In this document: piece by piece, positions 1 through 12,228 of the stretch | How positions within the stretch are numbered: the stretch's first letter is position 1 | Layout of the letters: each line of letters starts with the position of its first letter | NCBI GenBank assembly: GCA_945643635.1 | Contig: CALZFC010000042.1 | Location: 315,501-379,500, forward strand | Direction: 5' to 3' | Length of the DNA stretch: 64,000 bases | From: Allodiplogaster sudhausi | Lineage: Eukaryota > Nematoda > Chromadorea > Rhabditida > Diplogasteridae | The notes under the pieces: generated by a model | The model's database searches: none | The model's input: only the letters and a program-made list of their open reading frames with translations | Told to the model about the DNA's origin: nothing | Position numbers and translations under genes: made by a program

Positions 1-740
1 GAAATTATTTTCATAATGCTGCTGATGAGACGTTAGAAATGCCAACTCGACAGCTTTTATAATATTTAAGCGGTATAAAAAAAGCTCGACGTGAAAGGCG
101 ACAGTTTGTGAGCAGCTGTGATGATGATGACAAGGAATGGTAAGAATGGGAAGAGAGAGAGAGGGAGAGTAATAATGGAGATAGAGAGAGGGAGAGAGAT
201 AATGGAGAGAGAGAGGGAAAGATACAGCAAGACGCTGACGGGTGAGTAGAGATCGTATATTGTTTGCCCATGCTACGATGAACTCGTCAAGAGTGCATTG
301 CTGTGAGTCGTCACTGTAGTAGTGTATGTGGCAACTCACCATGCAGACTATAGCTGGGTTTTTTTTATTTAAAAAAAAGATTTTTTTCTCAATTGTGACA
401 AAATAATGGAATTATCTAATACAATTTCTGCAAGATATGCCATTATTTTATTTTACGATTCAGATGTGTTGTTCAATACCAGCTGATTTTATTAACATCA
501 GGCTTTTATGTAAACCGGTTTCAACACTGCTGATCGGGAGCATGTTTGAACTTTAACAAATACTTTATTTACACGCGAGCACATGGTAAATACTGGCAGC
601 TAAAACCCGAACGGTACTTATGCTGGCTGTAAGTCGTAGATTATCGTGATCCGTTTCGTTTTTCTCTCACTCTTACTCACTCTCTCTCTCTCATTTTCAA
701 CTCTTTCGCTGTGCTTCTTTCTCGCACTCTCCCTCCCTCC

Positions 741-788
<48 letters not shown>
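1..788. other. Gene-free left edge with GA and CT microsatellites
   Basis: No coding exon is supported here. The stretch holds GA-rich DNA at about 150-230 and a CT tract at about 730-787 that runs up to the stop codon of the first TMEM272-like copy. It lies 3' of that gene and should include its 3' UTR. The open frames here translate almost entirely from the microsatellites and are not genes. Confidence 0.6.
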
Positions 789-789
<1 letters not shown>

Positions 790-2777
790 CAGACGTTGTC
801 ATCAAGACAGCAACCGCAGCAGCAGCATGTGAGGCACATGAGACATGCGAGTAGAATGGAAAGCAGTGCCGAGATGACTGCCATCACGAAGAGCAGGAAG
901 CCGGCCCACATCACCTCCTGAGGAAGAGCGTTTTCATGTTTTTCAATTATTATCTACGAACGTGCTAGTTTGTGATCATCAATTCGTATGTTTTTTTAAT
1001 TCTATTTTTCTCTCCGATGTAACGCCACGAAAAATTGAAAGTACAAACAGTTCGCGACTTTATGTTCACTGCTTTTCCTTCAAAAGTATTTCCAAAGAAA
1101 TGAGTCCTCCTGGGAGAAACAAATTTCAAAAGATTCTCTAACCTCATGGCAGTATTTTTGCGAGTGCGGCAAGGCGTTTTGGTTGTAACCGGAGAAGAAG
1201 ATGAAATGAATCGTCAGCGCGATTCCACCGAGGAATCTGAATAGGCTTATTATTTGCTTTAAGAAAAAAAAATATATATATATGTATATATATATATTAG
1301 TTCTATTTTTTTCTCTTGAAATTCAAGTATTAAAAAAAAATTTAAACTATTTCTCAGTAAAAAAAAGGCTTTTGAAACTGACAGCAATAAATTGGTGAGA
1401 TTGAGCAAACAGCCGACGCAGCTGCAGAGCGAGGAAGTTTGCGCCGATTCACACTAGGCAGTGAAGAGGATCAGGCGAGGGGAGAATTGTACACTTTTTA
1501 AACGTGAATATATATTAGATATATGGTTTGTTAAATTTTTTTGAACAAAGATTATTTGAAAAAAGATATAAAAAAAATAAAGAAGCGAAACCGCTCGAAA
1601 GACGAGACGGCGGACGTAGTTGACGACGTGTGCAATGCCATAGACAACCAGAAAGACTGGAAGCCATGGCTCGACCGGGCAGCTCAAAGACTTTTTTTTT
1701 TACATATTTTAAATTAAATTCATAATGTAAAATTATTTCCAAACAATGAACTTACTTTGCTTTACAAATTATACTTTCTTTTTTCTCTGTGAATTAAATA
1801 ATACCATTTTATTAGGTAAATAAATTCAGCAATATCGCTTTTGCTGTTCAATTTTAATGAAATCAGAGACAGTGGAAGAAGAGAAGGAATTAGGGAATAA
1901 AAGCTAGGGAAGAGGGTCGGAGTTAGACACGAAGTGGGAGGGATAGAGAGATGTGAGAGGGGGGAGAAAGAGAAGGGAATAGAAGGTGAGAAAAAAAAGT
2001 GAGAATATCTTGGTTGCCTGAAGCGACAGCTGCTTCTACTCCCAAACGAGAACAATCCCCCCTCGCCACATGGCAACACTGTGCTGTCACATGTTCACAA
2101 TGTTATTGATGACGCATTGGTTGGTTGGCGGTCCGAAACAAGACATATGAAATATATATTTTTTTTACATTTAAATCTTTGCTTAAATAAAAGCTAATTA
2201 GCATCATTGTTAGTTATCGTAGTTTGAGTAGAAAAAAAGCGTTCATTTTCAAAGATGAACAGGAAGACATTAAAACGAACTCTTTCAAATGGCGATAGCC
2301 AATAATCAACACGAGAATCGGAATGAGCAGAAGAATTGTCTCGATCAGGAGTGCGATTTCTGCGGAATGAGATAACTATGCAAATATATGGAATTAGGTG
2401 AATCTAATTCTCTAAAGAGAAAGGATTCACACAGTTATTAATAATTATAATCTAAATAATTATAATCAACATAAGTATAAGAAAAATGCCAACTTCCATT
2501 CGTGAGATCTCTCACTTGCGTGCCGGTCAGCCGATGATAGCGGGCGTCTTTGCAAAATGTTCTATTTCTATTAAAAAAATTTCTTGTCTAGGAAATATTG
2601 AATGTTTACATTTATCTAATAGATGTTTAGGTCTATCGAAGAATGAAATAATACTATTAAAACAACGAGGAGTGTAAACTTTACCTCGAGACGGCATGTG
2701 CGGTTGAAGGTGGATATAAACAGAGTGAACGGGACAGGAAGGTGTGTCGGTGGTAGTCAACTGATGTAAGAGAGCAT
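789..2777 (-). CDS. TMEM272-like four-TM membrane protein, copy A
   Basis: Seven exons read on the minus strand: 2762-2777 (tentative start exon), 2494-2547, 2281-2359, 1592-1682, 1383-1453, 1143-1236 and 789-917. They total 534 nt (177 residues) and every junction keeps frame. Family pattern: exon 3 is a TM helix, exon 4 starts with CP (CPVEPWLPVFLVVYG), exon 5 carries paired cysteines, exon 6 gives FLGGIALTIHF, and exon 7 is a final TM helix followed by a CCCCGCC run before LDDNV. The CP...P..L..YG motif, the mid-protein aromatic segment and the Cys-rich tail resemble the TMEM272 family, whose function is poorly known. It is the most diverged copy: exon 2 differs strongly, and the acceptor of exon 4 is TTTGAG rather than TTCCAG. 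The start exon rests only on phase (16 nt ending in GTTGAC). Intron 6 holds a 165-bp repeat shared with copy C. Confidence 0.6.
963..1127 (+). repeat. 165-bp near-identical dispersed repeat, first copy
   Basis: By eye this segment matches 7905-8069 at 164 of 165 positions; the only difference seen is T versus C near base 1087. It lies in the last intron of TMEM272-like copy A. The surrounding paralogous DNA has diverged far more. Confidence 0.85.
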
Positions 2778-3611
2778 GCACTTCGCTGCTTTCTTCTTCT
2801 TTCTCTCGTCTCCTATTCCTCTATACCTTCTTTCCAATCTCTCTTTCGTTCCATGTGTCGTCGCGTCCCTCTCTAAATATCATATTATTCTTCTCCTCCT
2901 CCACCTACAACTCTCTCTCTCTCTCTCTCTCCTTCGTTTCTCTCTCCCTCTATCTTCTTCTCTTACTTTCTTCGTGCTTACTATTCCATTCTCTCCATTT
3001 CTTTACTTACTACATGCCGCAAGTCTGCCATCCTTTAGAACTGTTTTCTCTATGTTTAGCTTCTTTTCCTCTCTATTTCTCTTTCTTCTCCATAATTCTT
3101 ACTCCTTCTTTCCTTCCCTCGTACCTTTCTTTCTTCTCTCCTCCCTCTTCACTTTCTCTTTCTCCCTTCCAATCTTTCGCAATGGCCGTTTGAGAAAATG
3201 GGGAAATCGCTGACACATTCGAAAATGCAATAAAAACAATGCTCGCTTTCGAGAAGCGAGAACGAGGTTTATTTGTCCTCTCTCGTGGGAATAATAGAAC
3301 AATTTATTTGACTTGAACGATTGGTATTGATTTGCATTAATCACATCTTCATGATTGACGGTTTAATAGAGGAAAGGACAACGGTAGTAAAGAAAGAAAA
3401 AAGTAAAGCAAAAAGCTTAAAACAACACATAGTACATACATACAAATGCACATAAATGTACATGGCGCAACAAATTACTTTCATTATAGATTTATGCGTT
3501 TAAAAACAAATAAGCGCATATTTATGTACGAAAACCTGTTCGATGGAATGCTTTTAAAATATCAGGAAAATAAAATCGCTCGAAATTCAAATTTTGACTC
3601 TGTGAGCCCCC

Positions 3612-5401
3612 TCAGACATTTGTGTTGTCGACACAGCAACAGCAGCACGCGACGACGCAAGCGATGACGCAGGCGAGAACGGAGAACACGAGCGACAAGA
3701 TGGCCATGAGGATCAGGCAGTACCCACCCCAGACTACTTCCTAAAAAAAAACTCCCGCTTAAATTCCCGCCCTTTTTGCCCGATACAAGGGCGAAAGAGC
3801 ATGTGATTTAGAGAGACGCCACAAGATTTAGTGATCAGCAAAATTGAAATGGACTACCGGTCACTTTCGTGCTCTTTTATAAGAAGAATAAATCATGTTT
3901 GTGAATTCTCGGGCCACACTTATATTCCTATAACCTTTCTGGCCATTTATACGACATAGTTAGTCTCTTTCTTACGACTTCATTAGCTTTCTTATCAGAC
4001 TAGTAGTGCTACAATGTAGCCTTGTAAAAAGTAGTAGTTAAATGCCCATAGAGCAGTGTGATTTAATGTGTACAATTGCATCTTCAACTAGAAGATAAAA
4101 AAAAACCTCCGAGCAGAGTTTCGTCATATCATCATTGCCTCCTTTGAAGCCGGAGAAGAAGAGGAAGTGGATGGTCAGGCCGACGCCAGCGAGGAATCTG
4201 GCACATTAGGTTTTTTCTGGGTTTTTCTTCTTCTTTTCATTATGACACAAGCTAAGTAAGTAGTATTTTGCTGTGTAAATTAGACTTTGGAAGTCTTTTA
4301 TTTTTTGAATAAGAATCGATTAAATAATAATAGCTGACTGACAACAGCAAGTTGGCAATGTTGACGAGAGCGCCAACGCAGCTGCACACGCACCACTCAG
4401 CGCATGATTCACACTGTCAATCGATTATTTATTATGAAAATGAATTTTCTGATTTGTGGACAAACCATTCGAAAGATGAGACGGCGCACGTAATTGACAA
4501 TGTGTATTGCGCCATAAGCAACGAGGAACATTGGCAAGAAGCGTTCTGCCGGGCAGCTGGAAGAAAGGTCACTGAGGAAATGAATCACTTCCTCTGCCAC
4601 AATGATCGATTAAATTTGAGTATTACTCATGAAAAAATTGGCAGTTTACTTATGGTTAGTGAAAATATAAAAAAAAACGTAATATTTACAAACTTGTCCC
4701 ATCCGCGAATCCCGATGACAAGAAATGCGATGGGAAGAATTACGAGGAGCGTGTCGATCACAAAGGCGCATTCTTAAAGGAGGGTTAATTAATGCCGGTT
4801 TCAACTGCCGCGTTTTCACCCTGAGACACCCTCATTCTCGCGTGCAACTTCGTAGGTCGCTCAAATACGCTCCGTGAAAATAGCATGCAGGTTACATAAT
4901 TTTCATTGATCGCAATACTTTAAGGAAAAATATGTATGTCAAAAGTGCGATGATCTATTCCTCTATTGCTCTATTGCTTATGTTAATCTATTAATCTATT
5001 GCTTACGTGGCCGATCGGTTCATCGCACAGTAAAAAGTTATGTGATTCTTTTTTACAATTTACTTTATAAGTAGGACTGCGTCACTCTTCTCAAATGCTA
5101 TTCGATATGTTCATCAGAATAATCATCGAAATAATATTGCATGAGAAAAACGAACTTCCTCTGGCAAATTGTTCGATCTGCGGCTTTCCATCTTGCACGA
5201 TCTGGACGTATGAGCGGCGGCCATCTGGAGAGAAGTCAATGGGTATCGAAACATAAATAAATATGAATTTAATCAAAGATTCTTAGCAAAACAATCATAT
5301 ATATCATTCCTGGTTAATTAATTCCTCGATTTCTGTCTCCTTAAGTCATAGACATTTGATTATATTGACAGAAAAAGGGGAGACTAACAATGCGAAGACA
5401 T
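3612..5401 (-). CDS. TMEM272-like four-TM membrane protein, copy B
   Basis: Seven exons on the minus strand: 5389-5401, 5156-5224, 4694-4772, 4466-4556, 4343-4413, 4107-4197 and 3612-3740. They total 543 nt, encode 180 residues, and all splice phases agree. The start exon is only 13 nt (ATG plus three codons and one base) with donor GTTAGT, conserved in copies C and D. The protein begins MSSH-YGRRSYVQ. Exon 3 encodes TM1 (CAFVIDTLLVILPIAFLVIG), exon 4 the CPAERFLPMFLVAYG TM2, exons 5-6 a third hydrophobic segment and exon 7 TM4, ending in ACCCCCVDNTNV. Donors are GTTAGT, GTTCGT, GTTTGT, GTTTGT, GTCAGT and GTTTTT. It is the clearest intact member of the array. A membrane role is inferred from the helices; the molecular function is unknown. 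Confidence 0.75.
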
Positions 5402-5525
5402 GGCGCGTGCTTGGTCGGGCAGCCTGATTCTTGCCTGTTTGGCGCTTCTCTCGCTTGCTGATAGTGGAAAGGTGATTCAGGCAAGCATTGATCTCATGTC
5501 GCTTTTGGAGAGAGAGAGAAAGAGG

Positions 5526-5571
<46 letters not shown>

Positions 5572-6362
5572 GGGAGGGTGACAGATGAAAGATGGGAGAG
5601 AGAGGCTGTTAGTGAATGGAGAGCGAGAAAGTAGTGTGTTGGGAAAGAGACTCAGCGAGAAATGCTACGGCAATATAGACAGAGATGGTGAAGAATGATT
5701 CAGCATGAGAGAGGAGAACTGAATAGATTAGCCCAAAGTAAACAGTAAAAGAGACCGAACTGTGAGAGGAGACAGAGAGCCAGAGAGCAAGAGAGAGAGA
5801 GAGAGAGAGAGGAAAGCAAAATTGGTTAGACACCTCGATTGTGACTGATAAACGAATCTGCCTACAATTCTAGCCGGTTTTAATTGACAAGTCATGTGAT
5901 AAGTGAGCTTCAAGAATTCAATGTTTATGCGGTTTCTCTGCGTTTATACTATTTTTATTTCACTCATAACATTCAAAAACCAATCGGATTTGTTGAATAA
6001 TAAATTGCAATACGGATTATGGTAAGTAAAGCGAAAGAAATACAGGCAGAAGAACGAGTGGACTACAAAATAGTTTTTTTTTTAAATCGTAGACATGTCA
6101 TTTTTGAAGCAAAAAAAACAAACAAGAAAGCAAAGTTGATAAATCATGACGGCATCGCGGTAGTGATGAGATTCTCGCATTGGTGGGAATGAGTGCAGCG
6201 GGCACCGACGCGTTATTTTTTTAGTAGACATTGTGTTATATTTATGGATGAAAACATATACATTTGTACACAAATACAGAAGTGGAAATGATAGTACAAA
6301 GACCTAGTCGAAGGAAAATACTTTTAAAAATTCGGGAAAACAAAATCGAGTGAAATTCCTCT
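5402..6362. repeat. Inter-unit spacer with GA microsatellites
   Basis: This spacer lies between copies B and C. It has GA tracts at about 5504-5575 and 5786-5812, a segment at about 5840-5990 resembling 8930-9090 and 11870-12060, and a relic TIL exon listed separately. Open frames here are microsatellite translations or the antisense of the short start exon. Confidence 0.6.
6136..6216 (-). pseudogene. Relic of the terminal TIL exon
   Basis: On the minus strand this segment matches the last exon of the TIL gene (12229-12348): a vestige of GARCTHSHQCENLITT followed by AMPS and a stop. The part carrying the first TIL cysteines is missing. Its position at the junction of two TMEM272-like units shows that the duplicated unit started inside the TIL gene. 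Confidence 0.6.
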
Positions 6363-8501
6363 TTAGACTGTCTCAACCTCTCGGGCATTCTTGTCGTCGA
6401 CAAAGCAGCAGAAGCAACAGCACGCGACGACGCAAACGAGGACGGTAAACGCGGTACCCAAGATTGTGACGAAGATAAGAAGATGGCCGCTCATGACTAC
6501 TTCCTTAAAAGACAGATAAATCAAGTTTGCATTCCTATATTTAAATTCCAATAAGAATTCTGGCTTTAATACCTTCTATGTGATATTTTCCCTATTCTGA
6601 ATCCATCAGTATGCTGCTATGCCTTTAAACAAAGTAGTAATAAATCACACATTGAGCAGAGACATTACATATGCAAATGGTATAGACATAAAAACCTCCG
6701 GCAAATGGTCGACGACATTCCAGGGGCGTTTGCACTGATGTTGGAGAAGAAGAGAAAGTGGATAGTTATGCCAACGCAAGTGAGGAGACTGGAAAGTTAT
6801 TCGATTTTAATTATGATGCATATGCATATTCTCTATACAAACCAAGATAAATGTATACATATGACTGGAAGTTTGAGAATCTGTTTTTAAAAATGTTGAC
6901 GCCTTTGCCTGATTACTTGAATAATTGCTTATATTACAGATGACGGACCCGAGCAAGTTGGCAATGTTGACGAGACAGTCAATGATGATGCCCATCCACG
7001 ATTCGGCACACGATTCGCACTGTTATTTAATTATTACCTTACATTTATTTATAATTAATGTAATAATCGTAATATCCGCCATTTACAGTTGAGGATATAC
7101 ATACATATATTATATGTATATATATATATATACATATATACATTTTCGCTATAAAAGATGTTTGAATTTGCAGAATTTTCTATCAAACCATTCGAAAGAT
7201 GAGACTGCCCAAGTAATTGATTATGTGAAGGGCACCATAAGCCACCAGAAGCATTGGCAAGAAGCCTTCTGTTGAGCATCTGGAAGAAAGATCAATGTGA
7301 AAATGATTCACTCCCTCTGCCAAAATGGTCGATTAACTTTCAGTGTTATTCACTTAAAGGAAGTATCCGGCGAATAATTATACAGTAGCGCTAGAGAACC
7401 ACTTCGAACGCGCGCGCTCAAAAAGTTGCCTGTCGCTCGGTCAAGAGAGCATGTGAAATAGGATTGCGGCTCTGACCTACCAGCTAATTCTCCACCCGCC
7501 AGATTTCACGTTACGTTTGCTCCGAATGTAATGAAAGAAAATCGCTCAAACTTGCTAGATGGATAATTTAAGCCAATATAAACTAATCAACATAGAACAA
7601 AACATATGTTAATTATTCCCCGGATACCTCCTTTAAAAACTTTTCCAGAAAAAAGTGAATATTTACAAACTTGTCCCATCCGTGAATCCCGGTGACAATT
7701 AATGCGATGGCAAAGGGCGTGAGGAGCGTTTCGAGGACAAAGGCCCGTTCTTAAAAAGAAAAAAAAGTTTAAGAGAAAACTGGCGACAGTCAAAGAAGGA
7801 TGATTAATGAATTCTACTGCACAAATTAAAACAAGGATTAAATGCCTCTTTTCACACATTCGAACTTGAGCTGAGTGACTCTTCTCAAATGTGGGATAAT
7901 ATTTTGCTAGTTTGTGATCATCAATTCGTATGTTTTTTTAATTCTATTTTTCTCTCCGATGTAACGCCACGAAAAATTGAAAGTACAAACAGTTCGCGAC
8001 TTTATGTTCACTGCTTTTCCTTCAAAAGCATTTCCAAAGAAATGAGTCCTCCTGGGAGAAACAAATTTCTCTTGCAACAATATTCGAAAAATATTGAAAG
8101 GATGAAAACCAACTTCCTCTGGTAGATTCTTTGATCTGTTGCATTCTATGTTGCCCGAGTTGAACGCGTAGTCCCGCTCAACATTATTGTGTCCGATATT
8201 AATAATGTTAATAACATTTACAATATTTAAAATATTAATAATATTAATAATTTTAATAGTATTAATAATATTTAGCTGCTAGGCACCCTTTTTTCACATG
8301 CTCTCTAATAGAAGGGACAAACATTTACGGGCGGCCTTTCAAAATGGCCCTAATTTTCTGCTGTAGAATCATTCGTTTTGGCTCCTCTAAGCTACATTAC
8401 TTTGTAATAATTATTATATTTATTAATAACTGAAATTCTCGATTATAGTGACTGATTGGTTAGAAGAAAGGAAAAATTTAAGCCTAACGAGTTGAAGACA
8501 T
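6363..8501 (-). pseudogene. TMEM272-like copy C, frameshifted
   Basis: The same seven exons are recognisable on the minus strand: 8489-8501, 8114-8176, 7671-7749, 7189-7279, 6949-7019, 6696-6788 and 6363-6503. Exons 3-5 keep the family frame (CSTEGFLPMLLVAYG in exon 4, CESCAESWMG in exon 5). Exon 6 is 93 nt where 91 or 94 is needed; one base is missing near its 3' end (CGGAG against a full codon plus GAG in copies B and D). Joined to exon 7 this gives an immediate TAG. Exon 7 reads through the usual stop to a longer tail (VDDKNAREVETV). The copy is probably a recent pseudogene. A sequencing error or an alternative donor would rescue it. Intron 2 holds the second copy of the 165-bp repeat. Confidence 0.6.
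7905..8069 (+). repeat. 165-bp near-identical dispersed repeat, second copy
   Basis: This segment lies in the intron between exons 2 and 3 of TMEM272-like copy C, whereas the twin at 963-1127 lies in a different intron (between exons 6 and 7) of copy A. Identity is about 164/165 by eye. The non-equivalent positions rule out simple descent with the gene unit. Confidence 0.85.
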
Positions 8502-9840
8502 GGCTGGTGCTCGGTCGGGCAGCCTGATTCTTGCCTTTTGGCGCTTCTGTCGCTTGGTGATAGTAGAAGGGAGATTCAAGCAGGCATTTGTCTCATCTCG
8601 TTTTAATAGAGAGAGAAAGAGAGAGAGACAAAGAGACGAAATAGAGAGGGAAAGAGAGAGGAAAATGAAGAGAGAGGCGAGAGAAGAGAGATAGAAAGAG
8701 GAAAAGAAGGTGTGAGAAAGAGAATCGGTGCAACTAGAATAAGAGAAGAATGATTCAGCGTAAGATAGGAGAATTGAATACATTAGGCAAAGAAAATTGA
8801 TGCCGAACTGTGAGATGGGAAAAGATATACGCCAAGACATAGATCGAGAGAGAGAGATAGAGAGCTAGGGAGAAAGAGCCAGAGGTGCAATGGTGAAGAA
8901 AAAACATGCCAAAGATTGGCCGAAAAATTGGTTGTAAGTGAGAAAGCCATGAAGACGATTCGTGAAGGAATCTGCATACAAGTCAAAGTTAAAAGTCATT
9001 TGTTAAGAAAGCTCCAAGTATGCAATGTTTATGCTCCTTCTCTGTGTTTATCGGTAAACAATATTTATTATATTTCGTATGTACAAAAAAGGAATGATTT
9101 GATTGGAAAACAAATGTAAAACTGATTAAGGCAAGTAAAGCGCGAACGATGCAAACAATATAAGACGTGGTTCTTTTTAGCGGCAGAGAAAATAAAAAAA
9201 AGAAAGCAAAATTGATAAGTCCGTTTATGACGTCATCGTTGATGCGAAGACACCGTCGCATTGGTGGGAAGGAATGCAGTTGAAAGGGTTATTTTCATGA
9301 TTTACGCGGTTTTAATATCAAAAGTGTTGTCACATTATTAAATGATGTGTTAAATTATTATCATTATTGATAGCATTTTATCGTACAAACACACAAATAC
9401 AAACATGTCTACTCATGATACCGTAAAAATGCATACGAATGCAGCGCAACAAGTTTCGTTTATCTTTTACTCAAAAGTTCGTGTTAGTTAATGAATATAC
9501 AAATAAAGATACTATAACATAAAATCAACTTTAAAAATTTGGATTTTTCGATTTGAGCCAAAATTTTGTAACGGAAATAAGAATTAGACACTCACTGTTC
9601 GCGAATTAGAACAATTTTCAGAAACACTGATCTGGAAATTTTTCCTGACGTCAGGAATGGCAAGCAGTGGAATTTTCTAAATTCCCTCAAAAAGTTTTCG
9701 TCGAAATGAAAAAAATTTTCAATTGACATTGTATGTATGGATGAAAACATTTATACACGAATGGGTGCATATGAAAGTTCAAATACCTATTCGGTGGAAT
9801 GCTAAAAAAAAACCATGAAAATAAACCACTTTACGGCCAC
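8502..9840. repeat. Inter-unit spacer with GA microsatellites
   Basis: GA-rich DNA at about 8606-8700 and 8840-8870 is followed by unique spacer similar to the 5402-6362 spacer, then AT-rich DNA to 9840. It contains the relic TIL exon at 9213-9288. No other exon is supported. Confidence 0.55.
9213..9288 (-). pseudogene. Relic of the terminal TIL exon
   Basis: On the minus strand it encodes CIPSHQCDGVFASTMTS and a stop, closely matching CIPSHQCDSVNTTTMTA at the end of the intact exon (12229-12348). Only the last third of that exon survives. It marks the boundary between duplicated units. Confidence 0.65.
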
Positions 9841-11447
9841 TCAGGCATTTGAGTCCTCGGCACAACAGCGGCAACAACATGCGACGAAGCAAACGAGGAC
9901 GCAAGCGAGGACGGGCAACAGCAGCATCAGGAGGGCCATGAAGATGAGGCTGTAGCCCGCCCACGCTACTTCCTTCAAAGAAACATGATCATCATTGAAT
10001 TCCCGCGCCCTATTTAAAGTTCTTTAGTTTTTTTTCAATGCAATCATCTCTTTTTTATCACTTTATTAGTCTTCTTATCAGTTTATTCAAGATGTGCTAC
10101 AACGTTGCCTTGCAAAAAGTAGTAATAAATTTATATAAATATGCAAATAGAATAAACAATTAAGAAACCTCCTTGCAGTAGTTCCCCGACATATCGGGAG
10201 CATTTGGATTGAAGTCGGATAAGAAGAAAAAGTGGATGGTTATGAAGGCTCCAGCGGTGAATCTAAAAAGTTAACTTGTTTTCTTTATGAGGATATTTCA
10301 TGTAGATACATATATCTGACACAAAGTAATAATATAACTTTCTGCTGAAATGAGTGTTTGAAAGTCTGTTTTTGAAAATGTTGACTCGTTTTACTTATTA
10401 ATTAATTAATCATTAATCAATGCAATGACTGACACGATCAAGTTGGCAATCTTCATGATGCCGCCGAAGCAGATGCAAACGTCCAAATCGGCGCACAATT
10501 CGCACTGTCATTCAATCTTTTCGTTATCGTTGTTTATTATTCATGTAACCTTCTTTAGAGTAAAGGCAATATATGTATACATGCCATTTTTTGTAAAAGA
10601 TAGATAAATTTGCTGAATTTTTGGATAACCATTCGAAGTATGAGATTGCGCAAGTAATTGATTATGTTAACGGCGCCATAACCAATCAGGAATATTGGCA
10701 AGAAGCGTTCTGCCGGACATCTGAAAGAGAGAGCGAGACCAAAAATGAACCACCTGCTGCCATAACCGTCTATTAACATTGAGTGGCATTCACTTTTTCA
10801 AGCGTATTTAGAAATAATTAAAATTAAATAGTAACAAACTCGTTCCATCCGCGAATCCCGATGACAATAAACGCGACCGAAATGAACATGAAGATCGTTT
10901 CGATGACCAAGGCGCATTCTTAAAGGAGACTAAAAATCTCTTGAATTCACATCTTTTTGCCTGAGCATTTGAATCGCTTACGGTTGATATCAGTTTAGCA
11001 AGGCAATGGATAATAAATATGCAGGATTGTTGATGGGCGGAGTTACATGCCTCTTTTTACAGGTTAGAAGTTGATCTGAGTCATTCGTCTCAAATTTTGT
11101 CAAATTTTGTCAAATATGCTCATCAGAAGAATAATCGAAAAATATTGAAAAAAGAAGCAAAACCTACTTCCTTTGGCAAATTCTTCCATCTGGGGCTTTT
11201 TTTCTTGGATGAGCTGAACGTAAGAGCGTCGGCCATCTAGAATTAAATGAATGATTGAAATTTAAAAAGAAAGTAAAATTAAGAACTAATTGAAATTCTC
11301 TAACACAATTTTTTATTATCGTTCTAATTTCCTGTGTAATTATTTCTCCATTTTCCTCCTGTTTGCATGGCAATCATTAAAATTCGCGATCAGATTGACC
11401 AAAGGTCAGAAGAATAAAAAGAATGTAATCTAACCCTTCGTCGACAT
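9841..11447 (-). CDS. TMEM272-like four-TM membrane protein, copy D
   Basis: Seven minus-strand exons: 11435-11447, 11168-11236, 10840-10918, 10630-10720, 10434-10504, 10169-10262 and 9841-9972. They total 549 nt, encode 182 residues, and all junctions are in phase. The protein starts MSTKDGRRSYVQL. Exon 3 is ALVIETIFMFISVAFIVIG, exon 4 CPAERFLPIFLIGYG, exon 5 CELCADLDVCICFGG, exon 6 FTAGAFITIHFFFL, and exon 7 ends ACCCRCCAEDSNA. It lies next to the TIL gene and is probably the unit nearest the ancestral arrangement. Four hydrophobic segments and clustered cysteines suggest a small multi-pass membrane protein. No catalytic motif is seen. Confidence 0.75.
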
Positions 11448-12228
11448 GGCACGTGGTTGGTCGAGCAGTCTGATTCTTAGCTCTTTAGCGCTTCTCTCAC
11501 TTGCTGATAGTAGAGGGGTGATTTATACTTTTGCTGACTATAGATAAAGCCTCAGAGAAAGAGAGAGATAAAGGTAGGGGGAGAGAGAGCAAGAGAGAAA
11601 GAAAGAGAAAGTGAGAGATAAAGAGAGAGAGGCGGATAAGTGAATATGGGGAAGAAGGGTCGTATAAGAGCTTATCGACAAATAAGGATGAGAATGATTC
11701 AGAACGTGGGAGGATTGAATATGTGCATAGATTAGCACAGAGTAAACTACAGTACAGCCTGAACTGTGAGAGGGAACGAGGTCGGCAGAGATAAACGAGA
11801 GAGAGAGGGAGAGAGAGCGAGGGAGAGAGCGAAAAGAGAGAGAGGGCAAATGTTCCAAAGATTAGCCGGGAAGAGTGATTGCGAGTGATAAAGCCATGAA
11901 GTAGACGACGCGTGAAGGAATCCTACGATTCAACGCTTGAACATTAATTGGCAGATCAACAAGAGTGTTATGAAGGCTTCAAATATTCAATGTTTACGCT
12001 CGTTCTCTGTGTGCTGCGGTATACTAAATTTATTGCCCTTAACATGTACAAAAAATGATTTGATAGATAATCAAATATTATAATGATTGGAAGGTAAAGC
12101 GTGAACGATTCAATAATTATAAGATGCGGAAAACAAAGAGTCGTTGCATTGCATTGTAGACGAGGTATTCCAAGTCCTTTTTTTCTTGGCAAAAAAAAGA
12201 AACACGAAATTTAAATGGATATATCCGT
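11448..12228. repeat. Spacer with GA microsatellites between the array and the TIL gene
   Basis: GA-rich segments lie at about 11550-11640 and 11790-11850, followed by about 300 bp homologous by eye to the two other inter-unit spacers. No exon is supported. Confidence 0.55.

Noticed and set aside
5400..5588. Signal-peptide-like plus-strand starts at 5400, 8500 and 11445
   Set aside because: They are the complement of the conserved start region of the TMEM272-like genes. In the 8500 copy a one-base change breaks the plus-strand frame, while the 13-nt minus-strand start exon with its GTTAG donor is kept in all three.
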